Origin: Ceratotherium simum simum
Lineage: Eukaryota; Chordata; Mammalia; Perissodactyla; Rhinocerotidae
DNA length: 64,000 bases
Assembly: GCF_000283155.1 (NCBI RefSeq)
Contig: NW_004454175.1
Location: 111,919-175,918, forward strand
Direction of reading: 5' to 3'
The notes under the pieces were generated by a model. That model was not told where the DNA came from. It saw only the letters and a list, made by a program, of their open reading frames with translations, and ran no database searches. The position numbers and the translations under genes were made by a program. Below, in pieces: positions 1 through 12,239 of this stretch. How positions within the stretch are numbered: the stretch's first letter is position 1; the number at the start of each line of letters is the position of its first letter.

Positions 1-83
1 GCACCCGGGATCCGAACCAGCGAACCCCGGGCCGCCGCAGCGGAACGTGCGCACTTAACCACCTGCGCCACCGGGCTGGCCCC
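1..83 (-). mobile_element. ERE SINE, head portion only (cut by window edge)
   Basis: Reverse complement of the tRNA-derived ERE head: gatccgaacc (B box), cacttaaccac (A box) and the terminal gggctggcccc are visible. The rest lies outside the window to the left. Confidence 0.9.
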
Positions 84-955
84 TTATAGCTGATTCTGAG
101 CCCAGCTTATTTTCAGGGACCAACATCCTTCTTTCTGGACTCATCTCTGGACTTCCCTATAGGAAAACCAAGAAGAGAAGGCAAGAATTGCTGTCTAAAG
201 GTCATGGAGTAAATCTTTGCTTATTAAACTTTTCTACCAAAGTACTCTATTGTGGAGAAGAATATATTCCTTCAGGGATCTGTGAATATAGCCAGAAATA
301 CCCCCAATGTAAGCAAGCACTTTCTTTACAGTCTTGTATTTACTCTTAAAAATTCATGTGATTTTTGGATTCTCTTCTGTGCTGTTTGACTTTATTGAAC
401 AAACCAATATAAACACACACTAAGCATGTTTATCCCCCCAAATCTTAAAGATGCTGTAGGATCTGTGTTTATTCATACACCCCCTGCACAATGCTGGGTA
501 CTCCACCTATGGGAATACCCACGTTTGAGGAGCATGGGCCTGGTTCTGATAAATGGTGTTTGCACCATTAAGCTTCACAGCCCAGCCCACTGTTATGGGG
601 TAATGTGATTCCATTTTGCTGAGAAAAGAACAGGGGTAGATCATCATCCAAAGAGTTTTTGTTTTCTGTGGTTATGCTGTGGCTTTCAAGGTGAACAGAG
701 CTCTTTGCTTTGGAAGTAAAGGATAAGGAAGAGAGAAGAGGATAGTTGTAGGATAGAAATCTGGAATATGACTCTCACCTTCTCAGCCAGTTTGGGAGGA
801 GAAATTGAGGAGGAGGGCCCAGTCATCTCCATTATTCCCATCACTGACTTTGTGCTCTTCCACAGTGTCAAGGAGCTCTTAGTATCAGATTCAAGATTGT
901 ATCCCTGAGAATAGGAGAGGGACCATCGTTCTTTATAGTAGATTAATTAGACATA
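84..955. other. Intron or upstream DNA, nothing recognised
   Basis: Ordinary AT-rich sequence. Short open frames here show no codon bias, splice borders or family resemblance. Confidence 0.5.
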
Positions 956-959
956 GCAT

Positions 960-1190
960 AATCAGAGAGTTAGAGTGGGTCTTAAAAAAACCATTCATTC
1001 TGATCTCCTAACTATTGCAGGAGTCTCCTACTCCACGTCTGCCTCCCAGTAATGGGGAACTCACTGTTAAACAGGGTGGCATATTTTCTTTTCAGGCAAC
1101 TCTCATAAGCAGGAATTCTTTCTATAACTTTTGTCCACAGATAGCTTTTCCTCTAGACCAGTGACGCATAATAGAAGGTCTTCCTTTGGT
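960..1190 (+). repeat. Ancient mammal-wide repeat, copy 1 of an unnamed family
   Basis: Contains the core 'taatggggaactcact' followed by a ggcagccc-like stretch and 'ttctttctataact'. Similar cores occur near 15800, 42080 and 46850. I cannot give the family name with certainty. Confidence 0.5.
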
Positions 1191-1200
1191 CTTCTCTAGT

Positions 1201-1460
1201 TTTTTTTTTTTTCTTTTTGCAGGGAAGAATTTGCCCTGAGCTAACGTCTGTTGCCAATCTTCCTCTTTTTTATTTTTTCTCTCCAAAGCTCCCCAGTGCC
1301 TGGTTGTATATCCTAGTTGTAAGGCCTTCTAGTTCTTCTGTGAGCCACTGCCATAGCATGGCAACTGACAGATGGGTGGTGTGGTTTTGCAACCGGGAAA
1401 TGAACTGGGGCTGCCAAAGCGTGAGCGCCAAAATTTAACCACTAAACCATCAGGGCTGGC
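1201..1460 (-). mobile_element. ERE SINE, older diverged copy
   Basis: Reverse-strand ERE with a T-rich start, the gccctgagctaac / gccaatcttcctc module, then catagcatggcaac, and a head ending 'aaccactaaaccatcagggctggc'. It is more diverged than the other copies, and no clear target duplication is visible. Confidence 0.85.
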
Positions 1461-2200
1461 TTTGGTCTTCTGTAGTTTTAACATCCCCATTTCCTTTCAT
1501 CTTGCATCAAGGGTACCAGGTTTTAACTCTCATATTTCCCCTTCTCAGGGAACATTCATTCTGAGTAATTAGTCCAAAATTGTCCCTGTTTGTTAGCAGC
1601 CAGGATGCTCAGATACTTTCTATTTGACAGAAAATGGTTCAAGGGTAGAAACAAGATCTGAGAAGTGGTAGGATCTAGGGATGGGTGGGCCTGCTGCTTT
1701 GTCCCCCACCCGCACCCCCGCCCCCACACACCTGTGAATCCCTCTTCTAGCCAACCCATAGAAACGTGCCCTCTCAGTGCTCCTTTACTTTATTCAAATT
1801 CTGACCCAGTTCTCTGCCTCCAATCATTCAACACAAGAAGCCTCCAGTTGTTCAACACAAAAAGCCCCTGTAGTGACCCGCGTTGTGGATTATACCTACT
1901 TCTCTTTTTCTAGTTGGGCTTCTGTTTGAGCAGAGACAGATTTCCACACAGTGTTTCTGTGGCTTAAGTGCTTCTCTACGCCTGACTTTCCTGTTCCTGC
2001 TGTATTTTTGCCTGTGGTAACATTTCTGGCAAGGAAGTGTGTCATGGAAGTCTATTTTCATTAGTTGAAATATTAAAGTACAAATAAGAATGTTCCATTT
2101 AACTAGCTCATTTTTATTTTAGCCTTTGCTTTAACTAGAGAGTTATGTTACCTATATTGTAAAGTATAGAGAGAAAAAGAAACAACTGTTCTATTTTTTA
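1461..2200. other. Non-coding, nothing recognised
   Basis: Includes a C-rich stretch near 1706-1730. Open frames here look like chance. Confidence 0.5.
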
Positions 2201-2214
2201 GAACCTTAAGGTTG

Positions 2215-2429
2215 GGGGCTGGCCCTGTGGCTTAGTGGTTAAGTGCGCGCGCTCCGCTGCTGGCGACCCGGGTTCAGATCCCGGGTGTGCACTGACGCAC
2301 TGCTTCTCTGGCCATGCTGAGGCCGTGTCCCACATACAGCAACTAGAAGGATGTGCAACTATGACATACAACTATCTATCTACTGGGGCTTTGGGGGAAA
2401 AATAAATAAAATTAAAAAAAAAAAAAAAA
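2215..2429 (+). mobile_element. ERE SINE, full length, with target-site duplication
   Basis: Head ggggctggccctgtggctta, B box gggttcagatccc, tail module 'gcaactagaaggatgtgcaa' and poly-A. It is flanked by gaaccttaaggttg (2201-2214) and gaatcttaaggttg (2430-2443), a 14-bp duplication with one mismatch. Confidence 0.96.
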
Positions 2430-2443
2430 GAATCTTAAGGTTG

Positions 2444-3735
2444 GCTTCTTTTAGATATCCATGACTAAAGATCTTATTCACTGAGCCCAACCTATCCTAT
2501 ACCATATATGCTGCTTTCTGGTGGCAGCCTTGGAGGAAGGAAGGAATATCTATGGTAGACACAGTACTAGTTAGTTCTATTTGCATACCTAGTCTCCTTT
2601 AGCTAGTTTTGCAGATCTTATCTTTTCTGCATGATTTAAAAACAAAAACATAGTAGAATAGCAGTGCTGTTCAGAAATAGAATCTTTGACCTTGATGTTA
2701 TGAACAAATACACCCAACCAGAGCTTTCCCCATTTTTTGAAGATAAGACTCATAGGAAAAAAAATAATTGCAGAACTGTATCTAAGTGGTATTGTTTTAA
2801 TACACATGATGATAAAGCACATTTTTATTAGTTTATTCACTAATCTATGTTAAGGAGGCTGAAATAATACTAGTATAAATAAATATTAGGGCAGCAAGTT
2901 TGGCAAAAGAATTTTTGAGGGCTATTTTCTAAAAGTTTTTTTTGTTGTATTCAGGTCATGATAAACAGATTAGTTTTTCTTCCTATATTGCATCAAAAAT
3001 AAACTTGTAAGTTTACTTTTGTGAAGAAGGGAAAAAGGAAAGTGTAAATTAAGGGTAGAAGAAGAGGAAGGGTCTGAATTCAGAAACTTTAGGCCCATAT
3101 AAACCTAAAAGATAGGAAAATCCAGAAAAAGTCCAAAGATCTATTTTCTAGTAAAGTTAATTCTTTTATAAAGTAGGTTTAGTTTTTTTAAAAAATATGA
3201 TTTGCAGTTATTTAATGAAGCTGGTTGCAGTTTCCTGAGTCCATTTGATATGCAGTGGATATAATCTAGAAGAAGACAGTGGCCACCACAGAGAGTAGGT
3301 ATACTCTAGGACCCTACCAAAGTGAGTGCCATAATTGAATAAATAGGTCCCAGAAAGTCTAGTATCTAAAAAGTGCCAAAAAAAAGAAGTATTTTAAGAA
3401 CTGAAATATTCTCCTTATGAAAAAACATATTTGCAATAAAATTATAATTACTTACTAATAAGATAGAGCTTGCAAAAATGGCCAAAACCAGTTGCAGCAA
3501 ACAGAAGAGTGAGAAAAAATTAAAACATATGCAAAGAAACACAGATAAAAAGGATTTAGGAGTGAATAGTACATTTATCTCTTAATAATTGCTCTGCATA
3601 ACTGATGGAGATATAATATAAAACAATTCTGAAAATGAGGAGAGGAAAACTATCTAGGAAAGCATGCCCAACTATGAAGGCTGAGGAGGTAGATGGCTAA
3701 ACATGATACCAAGACTTGTTAAAATAATTAGATAA
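2444..3735. other. AT-rich intronic DNA, nothing recognised
   Basis: No gene, RNA gene or clear repeat family. Purine- and A-rich stretches near 3360-3560 could be a very old L1 remnant, but I cannot support it. Confidence 0.4.
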
Positions 3736-3737
3736 CC

Positions 3738-3935
3738 ATAATTTCTATTGATTGAGTATTGTATGCTAGGTGCTGGGCACTGTGCAAGGGACTTGTACAG
3801 CATCTCCCACTTCCCAACAACTACGCAGAATGGGTGTGATTGCCAGTGAGCAAAGTGAGATCAGAGGCACAGTGCCTTGACCAAGGTCTAACAGCTAGAA
3901 AATTCAGATGCGCTACTGGCTGTCTCTAACTGGAA
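3738..3935 (-). repeat. MIR SINE, antisense, diverged
   Basis: Reads in order the antisense MIR landmarks: 'ctaggtgctgggcactgtgc', 'acaactacgcagaatggg', 'gatcagaggcacagtgccttg' and 'gtctaacagctag'. Confidence 0.75.
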
Positions 3936-5390
3936 CCTTTCCTCTGGACTTTGCTGCTTCTGTGTTGAAATATCTGTTATTTGGAAGTAGAGACTTATCA
4001 AAGAAGCTAAATAATACCGTGCAAACTTAATAACTTTTGGGCTGTCAACTTTCAGACATTTGGTAACAGAATGGAAGAGATTTTAAATTTTTTATTTATT
4101 GGGTCTGAAATGGCATAGTCTGAGAAAATGTGATTGGTTCAAGGTCACCGAGCAGTAGAGGCAGAGTTCAAACTCCTATCTATCTAATTCTAAACCTTGT
4201 TTTTTTATGTTAGAACATTAGCAGGGTCTTTTTTATTTTGGTTTTTTTATTGTTTTTAATTCAGGACAAAAGCCCGTTTTTTTGGACTAGAAGACTGAAA
4301 ACTTTAAGAAGTAAAATAATACTCTCTTTAAAGTTTTCTACCTCCATATGGTTTTACTTTTGATAATTAGTTGATTGTGCTATATATATATATATAAAAT
4401 ATATATATATATATGCTGTCAGCAATTTAGTTAATAGTTAAAAAATTCCTTTTAAGTTTTAATTTCCTTAAATTAAAAAATTTTTCTTACTACTGAAGTA
4501 CTCAAATGATTGGATTCAGCCACCAAGTTAGTGATTTTCAACATTTTTTCAGAGTTGTGACACCGTTTTCTGCTTTGATTTTTGTGATAGCTCTGCTCAA
4601 GCTTACCCTTCAGTGCTGGGTGGTAGATACTTATCATTAATATTTAAAACAGTTTTGAAGGATTTATGAAGCAAAAGTTAGAATTCTACAAAATTAGGAC
4701 TGGGAATTGTTGCATGGAGAACAATTGCCTTTCTTGTGTAAAGGCAATTATTTTAACATGGTGGGATGAAAACATTTTATTGGGTTTACTGTGTAAATAC
4801 ATTTGTATAGAGGACTCATATTAAATTCTGATGTATTCACTGGAGAACACATCTGAAAAATTAGAACATAATTTAATCAGGTACCAGTCTTCCCCAAGAT
4901 GCTCTAGTATGATTAATCAGCAACTTGCATTTTCCATTCTTCTGGTCATAAGTTGATCCTCTTAAAATAATGATTTTAAATTAAAGGAGAGAATGCTCAA
5001 GGAGAAAAATAAATATATATGGTCTGACACTCATGTAGATAGCAGTGGGAATCTCAATCCGGTTTTTCAGCTAAGTCCATAATGCTTTGCCAAGCTTACT
5101 GGAGTTAAAACCTGTATTGTACACCCTAGAATTGGTAGTCTCTTCAGTAATCGGACAGGACTTAATTTTTTATGGTCTCAATAAAACATTCAAGTAATTG
5201 CATAGTTCTAGTCATACATAGCCAGTTTCCAAATGGCAGGATGTTTCACAAAGTGAGTAGTAACAGTGATTCTGGGAAGAACATGACTGGTTGCCTCATC
5301 TCAAGGGGTGAAGATCCTGGAGAACTGTGCTTCTCAGAGGTCCGCCTTCCTTTGGCACTCTTAGGTCAGTTTCAAATGTGGCTGATCCTA
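3936..5390. other. Intronic DNA with an AT dinucleotide tract
   Basis: Contains the AT repeat at 4381-4414 and otherwise no recognised feature. An 80-codon open frame at 5172-5414 lacks any family resemblance. Confidence 0.45.
4381..4414. repeat. AT microsatellite
   Basis: Two TA runs separated by AAA. Self-complementary, likely length-variable. Confidence 0.9.
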
Positions 5391-5395
5391 CCTCA

Positions 5396-5602
5396 GTTCA
5401 TCCATATTCCCTGAACTTGCTCTGCACCAGAGGGTTTAGATTTACTCACTTTGATCTCATCCTGGTTCCGATCTCTACGTTTTTTTGGGAAAGGATTTCC
5501 CTCCTTCTCCTCCTCTTCCTCTTCTTCCTCCTCGTCTTCTTCCTCTTCCTCCTCCTTTGGACTCAGAAACACGCAATCCTGGAAGTCCCAAACATACTCT
5601 CC
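5396..5602 (-). other. Minus-strand acidic open frame with exon-like borders
   Basis: Between stops at 5605-5603 and 5395-5393 the minus strand keeps a 69-codon frame without an ATG at its head. It begins GEYVWDFQDCVFLSPK, then about 18 Glu/Asp residues, then a basic stretch GNPFPKKRRDRNQDEIK. After that Lys, at 5449-5444, is a consensus donor, AAA|GTGAGT. The upstream border is less clear: only weak acceptors (ctgag, ttccag) are seen. Acidic tract plus basic nuclear-localisation-like cluster is the texture of a chromatin or nuclear protein, but I do not recognise the protein. It may be an exon of an antisense gene, a fossil exon, or a chance frame in a purine-rich repeat. Confidence 0.3.
5498..5558. 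repeat. Polypyrimidine (CTT/CTC) tract
   Basis: About 60 bases of almost pure C/T on the + strand, hence A/G on the minus strand, with many near-mirror CTCCTCTTCCTC units. It encodes the Glu/Asp tract of the minus-strand frame. Confidence 0.9.
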
Positions 5603-5629
5603 TCAGTCTCCTAAGAAGCCTAGGCAGCA

Positions 5630-5745
5630 GTTTCCAAATCGAGATTTGCTTCAGAATCCTCTGGGGGCACTTGTAAAAACTACGAGTCTCGGATTTTACT
5701 TAATCTGATTGGAATCTTTCCAGCTGCAAAATGTATAATGGAAGA
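5630..5745 (+). repeat. MER5-like hAT remnant
   Basis: Resembles the MER5 landmarks 'tcagaatcctctgggggcac', 'ttgtaaaaac' and a degenerate 'taatctgattgg'. Short and diverged. Confidence 0.5.
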
Positions 5746-5754
5746 ATATCCAGA

Positions 5755-6235
5755 AACTATTTATTCATTTATTTGTTCATTCATTCATTCGTCCAACAAC
5801 TAATTTTGAATGGAAAAGGTGCAGTGTGCCTGGCTGTGTAGTAGGTGCTGAAGATCCAGATGTAAATAGAAATGAGTTTTGCCTTTTTGGAATTTATAGT
5901 CTGGTAGGAAGTAAGTGGGAAAGATGAATGGGTAAAGAAAGGTGCTATGGCACAGAGGAAAGAGAATTTAACTCTGCTCATGAGGCTCAAAGGAGGTGGT
6001 TCGGGGACAGGAGGGTACTGAGCACAGAAAGGCATTTGAAGCAGAGACACTACCCTGTGCAAAGGTATGGAGATGTGAGAGAGGTCAGCATGCGCTGGGA
6101 ACTGCAAGTAGTTCCTCGTGTGTGTATGGGGAATTAGAAGACAAGAAGTACAAGTGGCTCTAAGTGGTAAAGGTATTTCCCAGAATTAAAGGAGATGAGT
6201 TACAGACTGAGAGAGTTCACTGAGTGTCAAAGCAA
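5755..6235. repeat. Old interspersed repeat (tatgtgccaggcac... class)
   Basis: Carries the tail-like tcattcattcattc run, 'gtgtgcctggctgtgtagta', 'aaggcatttgaagcagagac' and 'gctgggaactgcaagtagtt', which recur in the same order near 17840-19440. I do not give a family name. Confidence 0.5.
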
Positions 6236-6239
6236 TGAA

Positions 6240-7340
6240 TGAAAAAGACTCACCCCTAAGCATATCCTATTAATTTCAGGATTCACGGATGAAACAGGAT
6301 CCTAAAAGCTTTCAGAGGGAAAAAAAATAATGTAAAAAGGATTAGTAACCAGAGTAGGGTCAGACCGCTTTACTGCCACATTAGAAACTAGAAGACTATT
6401 GGAGTAATACTTTTGAAATTATAAGGAAAGTTATTTCCTACCTAGAATTGCATACCCAGGCAGGCTACCAATCAAGGCATTTTAAGGCATACAGATTCTC
6501 AAAAAATTTACATTCTAGGCACTCTATTGAGGTGGCTACTGGGAGATGTGCACTGTCAAAACAAGGAAATAAACCAAGAAAGAGAAGCCAGGAGATCCAA
6601 GGACAGGGCTTCCCTCAGAGGAAAAGGTGAAGGAAATTCTTAGGATGATGGTGAAGGGAAGCCCCAATCCAAGTCAGGCCTAGAGAACAAACACTCCAGC
6701 TAGGTTGAATTGAGATGAAGGGTATAGCAGGAATGTCTCCAAGAAAAAATAGAACCCCCCCAAAAATTATCTGATGTTTTTTACTTTATTGAGAAGAGTT
6801 TTGCATTTCTGGAGAGTTTGATGAGGTGAATAAGTGTTAGGGGAATAAAAATAAGCAAACAGCAAAAACAAAAACAGAGCAACTAATAACTTTAGGAGAA
6901 ACAAAAAGTTACCAAAGAAAGGAAAAGTCATTGAACATAGTACTGCTGGGAATATTATTTACTTTGTCAGAGTACTGTAAACCCTGAATATTGACTTAAT
7001 TAAATGTTACGATATAGATGGAAGCTGGGAAGATTGAGCAAGTTTGACATATTTGTATGCAAGGAGGTAAAGAGTCGTATAGAAGAACTAAGTCTTTATC
7101 TTCCACAGGGAGAAGTTAATAGATAATATCTAAAATGGAGCAATCAAGAAATAGCAATATAAACACACTTGTTAGAAATATGGAAGTAAATACCAGAAGA
7201 AAATGCTAAAGGAGTTGAAATTAGTTCCCTCTGGAGAGAGAATTGGGTGTGGGGAGGCGTGGGGCAGGGGGGTTCTATTTTAATTTTAAGCTTTGTAGTC
7301 CTATTTTATTTTTTATACTTTGATAAAAATAAAAATGATT
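6240..7340 (+). mobile_element. HAL1/L1M-type LINE remnant
   Basis: Shows the order typical of the HAL1 3' half: 'gatcctaaaagctttcagag', 'aaactagaagactattggag', 'cctacctagaattgcatacc', 'gaaataaaccaagaaagaga', 'gatgatggtgaagggaag', and a 3' end near ttgataaaaataaaaatg. Frames are broken throughout. Assigned from memory of the consensus. Confidence 0.7.
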
Positions 7341-7825
7341 AATAGCATCTGTACCACTGAGGGAATCTTGCAAGTGGTATTTTGCATTGTTGAACAAACT
7401 TTTTAGCTTGCGTATTCTATGTACCAACCTTTGGCGCATGCCTAAATTTTATCCAAACTGTCATCTTTTCTATGATTAACTGAATATGAATTGAAGCAAA
7501 AATTAATAAGGTAAATTGTTGGCTCAGATATGTGTATGGACTGTGTCTGCATACTACAGTTTTTTTCCCCTGTATTTTTATGTAGACTGTAAACTTTAGA
7601 GGATAAACAAACAATCCTCTCTCTTGCCTTCTCCCCAAAGTGGAGCAGAGTTTGACTTCACATAAGAAATCAGCATACTAGTGACCTGATGTTCCTGAAG
7701 TGGGATTCCTGGTCAGCTGCACATTAAGATCTCTGAGCTGACTGTGTATGTCCCTCAGCAAAGCTTCAAGTTGTTTATGAAGAAATGTTGTCAATTTATA
7801 TAGATACACCTGCCCCTCCACCTTA
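7341..7825. other. Intronic DNA, nothing recognised
   Basis: No repeat family or exon signal seen. The 73-codon frame on the minus strand at 7417-7638 has no resemblance I know. Confidence 0.4.
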
Positions 7826-8560
7826 TTATTTTGAAAATAATCAAGCCCCACAGAAAAATGGAAGGAGCAGTAAAACGCCCATATAACTTTCTCCTAGATT
7901 GGCCAGTTCTTAGCATTTTGCCACATTTGCTTCCTCTCTCTCTATACCTACACACTTTTTTTGGAGGGTGTAGGGGAGGGGGAGCGGGAGGGGGAGTTGA
8001 ACCGTTTTAAATTAAGTTGCAGATATCATACTTGAATACGTCTCCCAATATTATCTCCCAGGAACAAGGACATCCTCCTACGAAACCAGAATACCGTTAT
8101 TTTCCATGGATAAAATAAAATCATCTAATATATAGTTAATATTCAAATTTCCCTAAAATCCCAATAATACCTTCTGCAGATTTTTTTTGATCCAGAATCC
8201 AGTCAATGATCATGCCTTGCATTTAGTCATCATATTTCTTTAAGTCCTCCTTATGCTAGAAGTTTCCCTTTTTTTTTTTAAATCTTTCATGACATTGATA
8301 ATTATGAGGAGCCCAGGCCAGTTGTTTTGTAGACTATCCTATGCATATGGATTTGTCTTTTTGCTCCCTCATTATAAGATTCTGGCTTACAGTTTTGGCA
8401 AGAATATGTATACACACTTGTGTATCCACCTGCTTTTTATGCAGCTTCAAAATTTTAGTCCTTTGTTTTCTTGTTTGTATGTTTTCCCTGCTAATCTGTG
8501 GTTTGGCATGGGGTGTGAAGAATGACCACTTAGCTGAAGAATAGTAAAACTCCTTAGACT
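7826..8560 (-). mobile_element. L1M 3' region, antisense fragment
   Basis: Antisense L1M 3' landmarks: 'ttcttagcattttgccacat', 'attcaaatttccctaaaatc', 'catttagtcatcatatttct', 'tctttcatgacattgata', 'ggccagttgttttgtagac'. The same series recurs at 12240-13245. Confidence 0.65.
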
Positions 8561-8819
8561 GCAGAAAATATCACTATAATAATCTCTGGGAGGGGTAATC
8601 TGTTGCTCTGGAAACAAGCATAATATTTTTTTTTAACATTCTTGGCAGAGTTCTTTGGATGACTTAATATATTGTAATCAAGGGCAAATTTTCTACTCTT
8701 TAATTAAGTTCTGCTACAGTATACAGTCCAGGGAGCCACTTCTGGAAAACACTTGGCCTGCTTTTCTATCATACCTAAGCTGAGCGTTTGCTTTTGGAAT
8801 CTAAACACTGAATGCGTGT
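8561..8819. other. Single-copy-looking DNA upstream of the candidate 5' exon
   Basis: No repeat recognised. This is the distal part of the possible promoter region. Confidence 0.4.
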
Positions 8820-8904
8820 TCAGTTTGCAGCATTTTGGCTCTCCCTGTGCCAGGATGCCCAGTTGCTTAGGTTATGTATATTTTGTATGAAGTGAGCACA
8901 ATGT
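8820..8904 (+). promoter_or_regulatory. Possible TATA-type promoter upstream of the candidate 5' exon
   Basis: AT-rich tatattttg sits near 8877, with no CpG island around it. The main MAP3K20 promoter is expected to be CpG-rich and is not in this window, so this would be a secondary, tissue-restricted promoter. The evidence is only position and a weak TATA match. Confidence 0.2.
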
Positions 8905-9151
8905 GGAGAGACAGCATGCCTCGGATGCCAGAAGAGCTATGCAAGCTCGCTGTTGAAAGCACGCTTCCCGTTTGTCAGGGCTTCATGATAGGAGACCTGG
9001 TGACACAGTAGCCTTTAGGCAGAGCTCCTTGCGATGTGCAGGAAGTGCTGCTACAGGTTTTGTCAGAGGGGAAATCTGAGCCATTTCTCTGTGGACAGCT
9101 GCATTTAAAAGTCTGGACAAGTTGCTGCTCAGTTTTGCACGGGCTGCCAGG
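8905..9151 (+). other. Candidate alternative 5' (non-coding) exon of MAP3K20
   Basis: The segment ends in a strong donor, GCCAGG|GTAAGTG, at 9151/9152, in the right orientation and only 170 nt before the acceptor of the coding exon. It lacks recognisable repeats although its surroundings are repeat-rich. The 5' limit is a guess, set about 25-30 bases downstream of a weak TATA-like tatatttt near 8877. A second TATA-like catttaaaag with an E-box CAGCTG lies inside at 9096-9110, which would give a much shorter exon. It could instead be internal, or the donor could be chance. Confidence 0.4.
8916..9011 (+). CDS. Short upstream ORF (31 codons) in the candidate 5' exon
   Basis: ATG at 8916 opens a frame of 31 codons beginning MPRMPEELCK and ending TAG at 9009-9011, entirely upstream of the donor at 9152. 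If the exon is real, this uORF would be translated before the MAP3K20 frame. No homology is recognised. Confidence 0.2.
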   Translation: MPRMPEELCKLAVESTLPVCQGFMIGDLVTQ

Positions 9152-10241
<1,090 letters not shown>

Positions 10242-10258
10242 TGGTGTTGATCACTTTT

Positions 10259-10511
10259 TGTGTGTGTGTGTGTGTGTGAGGAAGATTGGCCCTGAGGTAA
10301 CATGCGTTGCTAATCTTCCCCTTTTTGCTGAGGAAGATTGGCCCTGGCTAACATTCATGCCCATCTTCCTCCACTTTATATGTGGGACGCCTGCCACAGC
10401 ATGGCTTGATGAGCCGTGCGTGGGTCTGCGCCCGGGATCTGAACCTGCGAACCCTGGGCCACCAAAGTGGAGCATGTGAACTTAACCACCATGCTGCTGG
10501 GCCGGCCCCCA
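10259..10511 (-). mobile_element. ERE SINE with hairpin-module tail
   Basis: The element's 3' tail is a TG repeat (10259-10279). Then come two gaggaagattggc / atcttcc modules, 'ccacagcatggcttgatgag', the B box gatctgaacc, and the head ending gggccggcccc. Flanks tggtgttgatcactttt (10242-10258) and tggcgttgatcactttt (10512-10528) form a 17-bp target duplication with one mismatch. Confidence 0.95.
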
Positions 10512-10528
10512 TGGCGTTGATCACTTTT

Positions 10529-12235
10529 AATAGCTACCCGCTGGAGCTTGTTTTGGGCATTTGTATTTATGTCCTGTTTTGGCTAATTGTTGTTCTCTTC
10601 AATATCTCCTTAAAGTGAACGTTCATAAATATCTTTTAATCTCCCTGAATGATTTCATTTTTTTATTAACTGCTGCCAGTGAACCATAGCAATTGATTAG
10701 AGCAGGAAACCCGAATGGTAGCACGTTGTACTCCCAGCAGTGCTGCGTGGTTGTGTGATCACCAGCTGTGTTTCCAGTTGTAGAAGCCAGGTCCGAAGGA
10801 CTGAGATAGCTCTGCCTTGGGGTATCTGTAGGTTGTGGAAATCATTAGGAAGTGATAGCTTTTAAAGCCAATGTGTGTGCAAAACAGAAGGGTACTATGT
10901 AGAAAGTTTCCTCCTCCTCATTTCTTGATCAACAAATTTTTTAATAGTAGCCAAATAATAAAACCATTTCTTACACTGGACTGAACCTAGCTTCTTTTAT
11001 CTAGTGAACTCCTAAGTCCTTTATAGGCAAGCATTGTTGGACCCATTTTATAGATTGGGAAATAGAGCTTCAAGAAATGTATTAAGCTGCCCCCGTAGGG
11101 ACAGGTGAAATCCAGACCCTGTTCTTTAGTTTTTAACTCTGAAACTTCTAATTGACCAAGTGAGAATAGAAAATAAACCAATTCCATCAAATTTATGTTC
11201 AAAGAAGTATATAAGTATGCTAATATTTCTGAGCTAAATTAGGTCATGCAATTTCAGTACGACGAATATGTTCTTATATGATTGTTGGATGTGAGAAAGA
11301 CTTTATGAGACATGAAACAGATTTTGATAGGAAAACAATAATTGCAACCCATTCACTCCACCCCCTATCCATACGTGATACCTTTTTTACTGTCTTGGCA
11401 AGAGCAGGAGAATGACATAGGAAAGCACAAGAGTGAAAGCAGGAATTGGAAACTGCCAAGTCCTGCTCTTGTGTGGGTATTTACCTGAGTGGGTAATGTT
11501 CAGAAATGGAGTTGATTACAGTAAACTACAGGAGCATAACTCATAAACTTGTAAGTAGGAAAAATAGAAACTCCGTTTCGCCTTTGGGGCTTGGTTTACT
11601 CCGTGATTGTCAGCAATACAGAGACGTGGTAAATTACTGCAAAGCATCCCCACCCTTACTGAATCAACATGAATTTAAAGATGTAAAACATTTTGGCTTG
11701 GGGTTGGTAGTTATTGGAAAGGAAGCCTGCATTTCTTCTGTACATTTTTGTTAGACTTTATGAACTATGTATTGGCTTGCTGGCTAGGTGTTTTCTAAGT
11801 GATAAGATAAAGGTAATAATTTCTGGATTTTTTCCAATGTATAGATTCACTCATATATCACTTGATCATGTTTGCCAATGAGTTTTAGAAGCAATGGAAC
11901 ATTTAATAATATATTTGTAGCTCACTCATGTAGTTCTTTAAGAATGACCTGATATCTGATTAAATATGTGTTTTTTGAACTTAGTGAAAGGTGGAGAAAA
12001 TATATACCAAACCAAACCAAATCAAACTTTGCTTATGTGAGAGGATAGAGGAGGACTGTTTATTTTCACTTTATTTGTAGACCTCTAGTTCAGTATGTTT
12101 TACTTTCCTCTGCTTTAGTGAGTATATATTACTTTTCTAATTTAGGAAAAAAGAAAGAAAAGTAGCATTTAAAATCTCATTAGTTCTTTATATTTTAAAA
12201 ACTGTCATGCCTAGGAAAAACTACAAGCGTAGTAC
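10529..12235. other. Intron 2, single-copy-looking
   Basis: No exon or clear repeat. A short oligo-pyrimidine and AT-rich texture, with no CpG cluster. Confidence 0.45.
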
Positions 12236-12239
12236 CATG

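Noticed and set aside
2215..2300. tRNA gene-like A and B boxes
   Set aside because: They belong to an ERE SINE head; no intact cloverleaf or anticodon arm and the tail is SINE.
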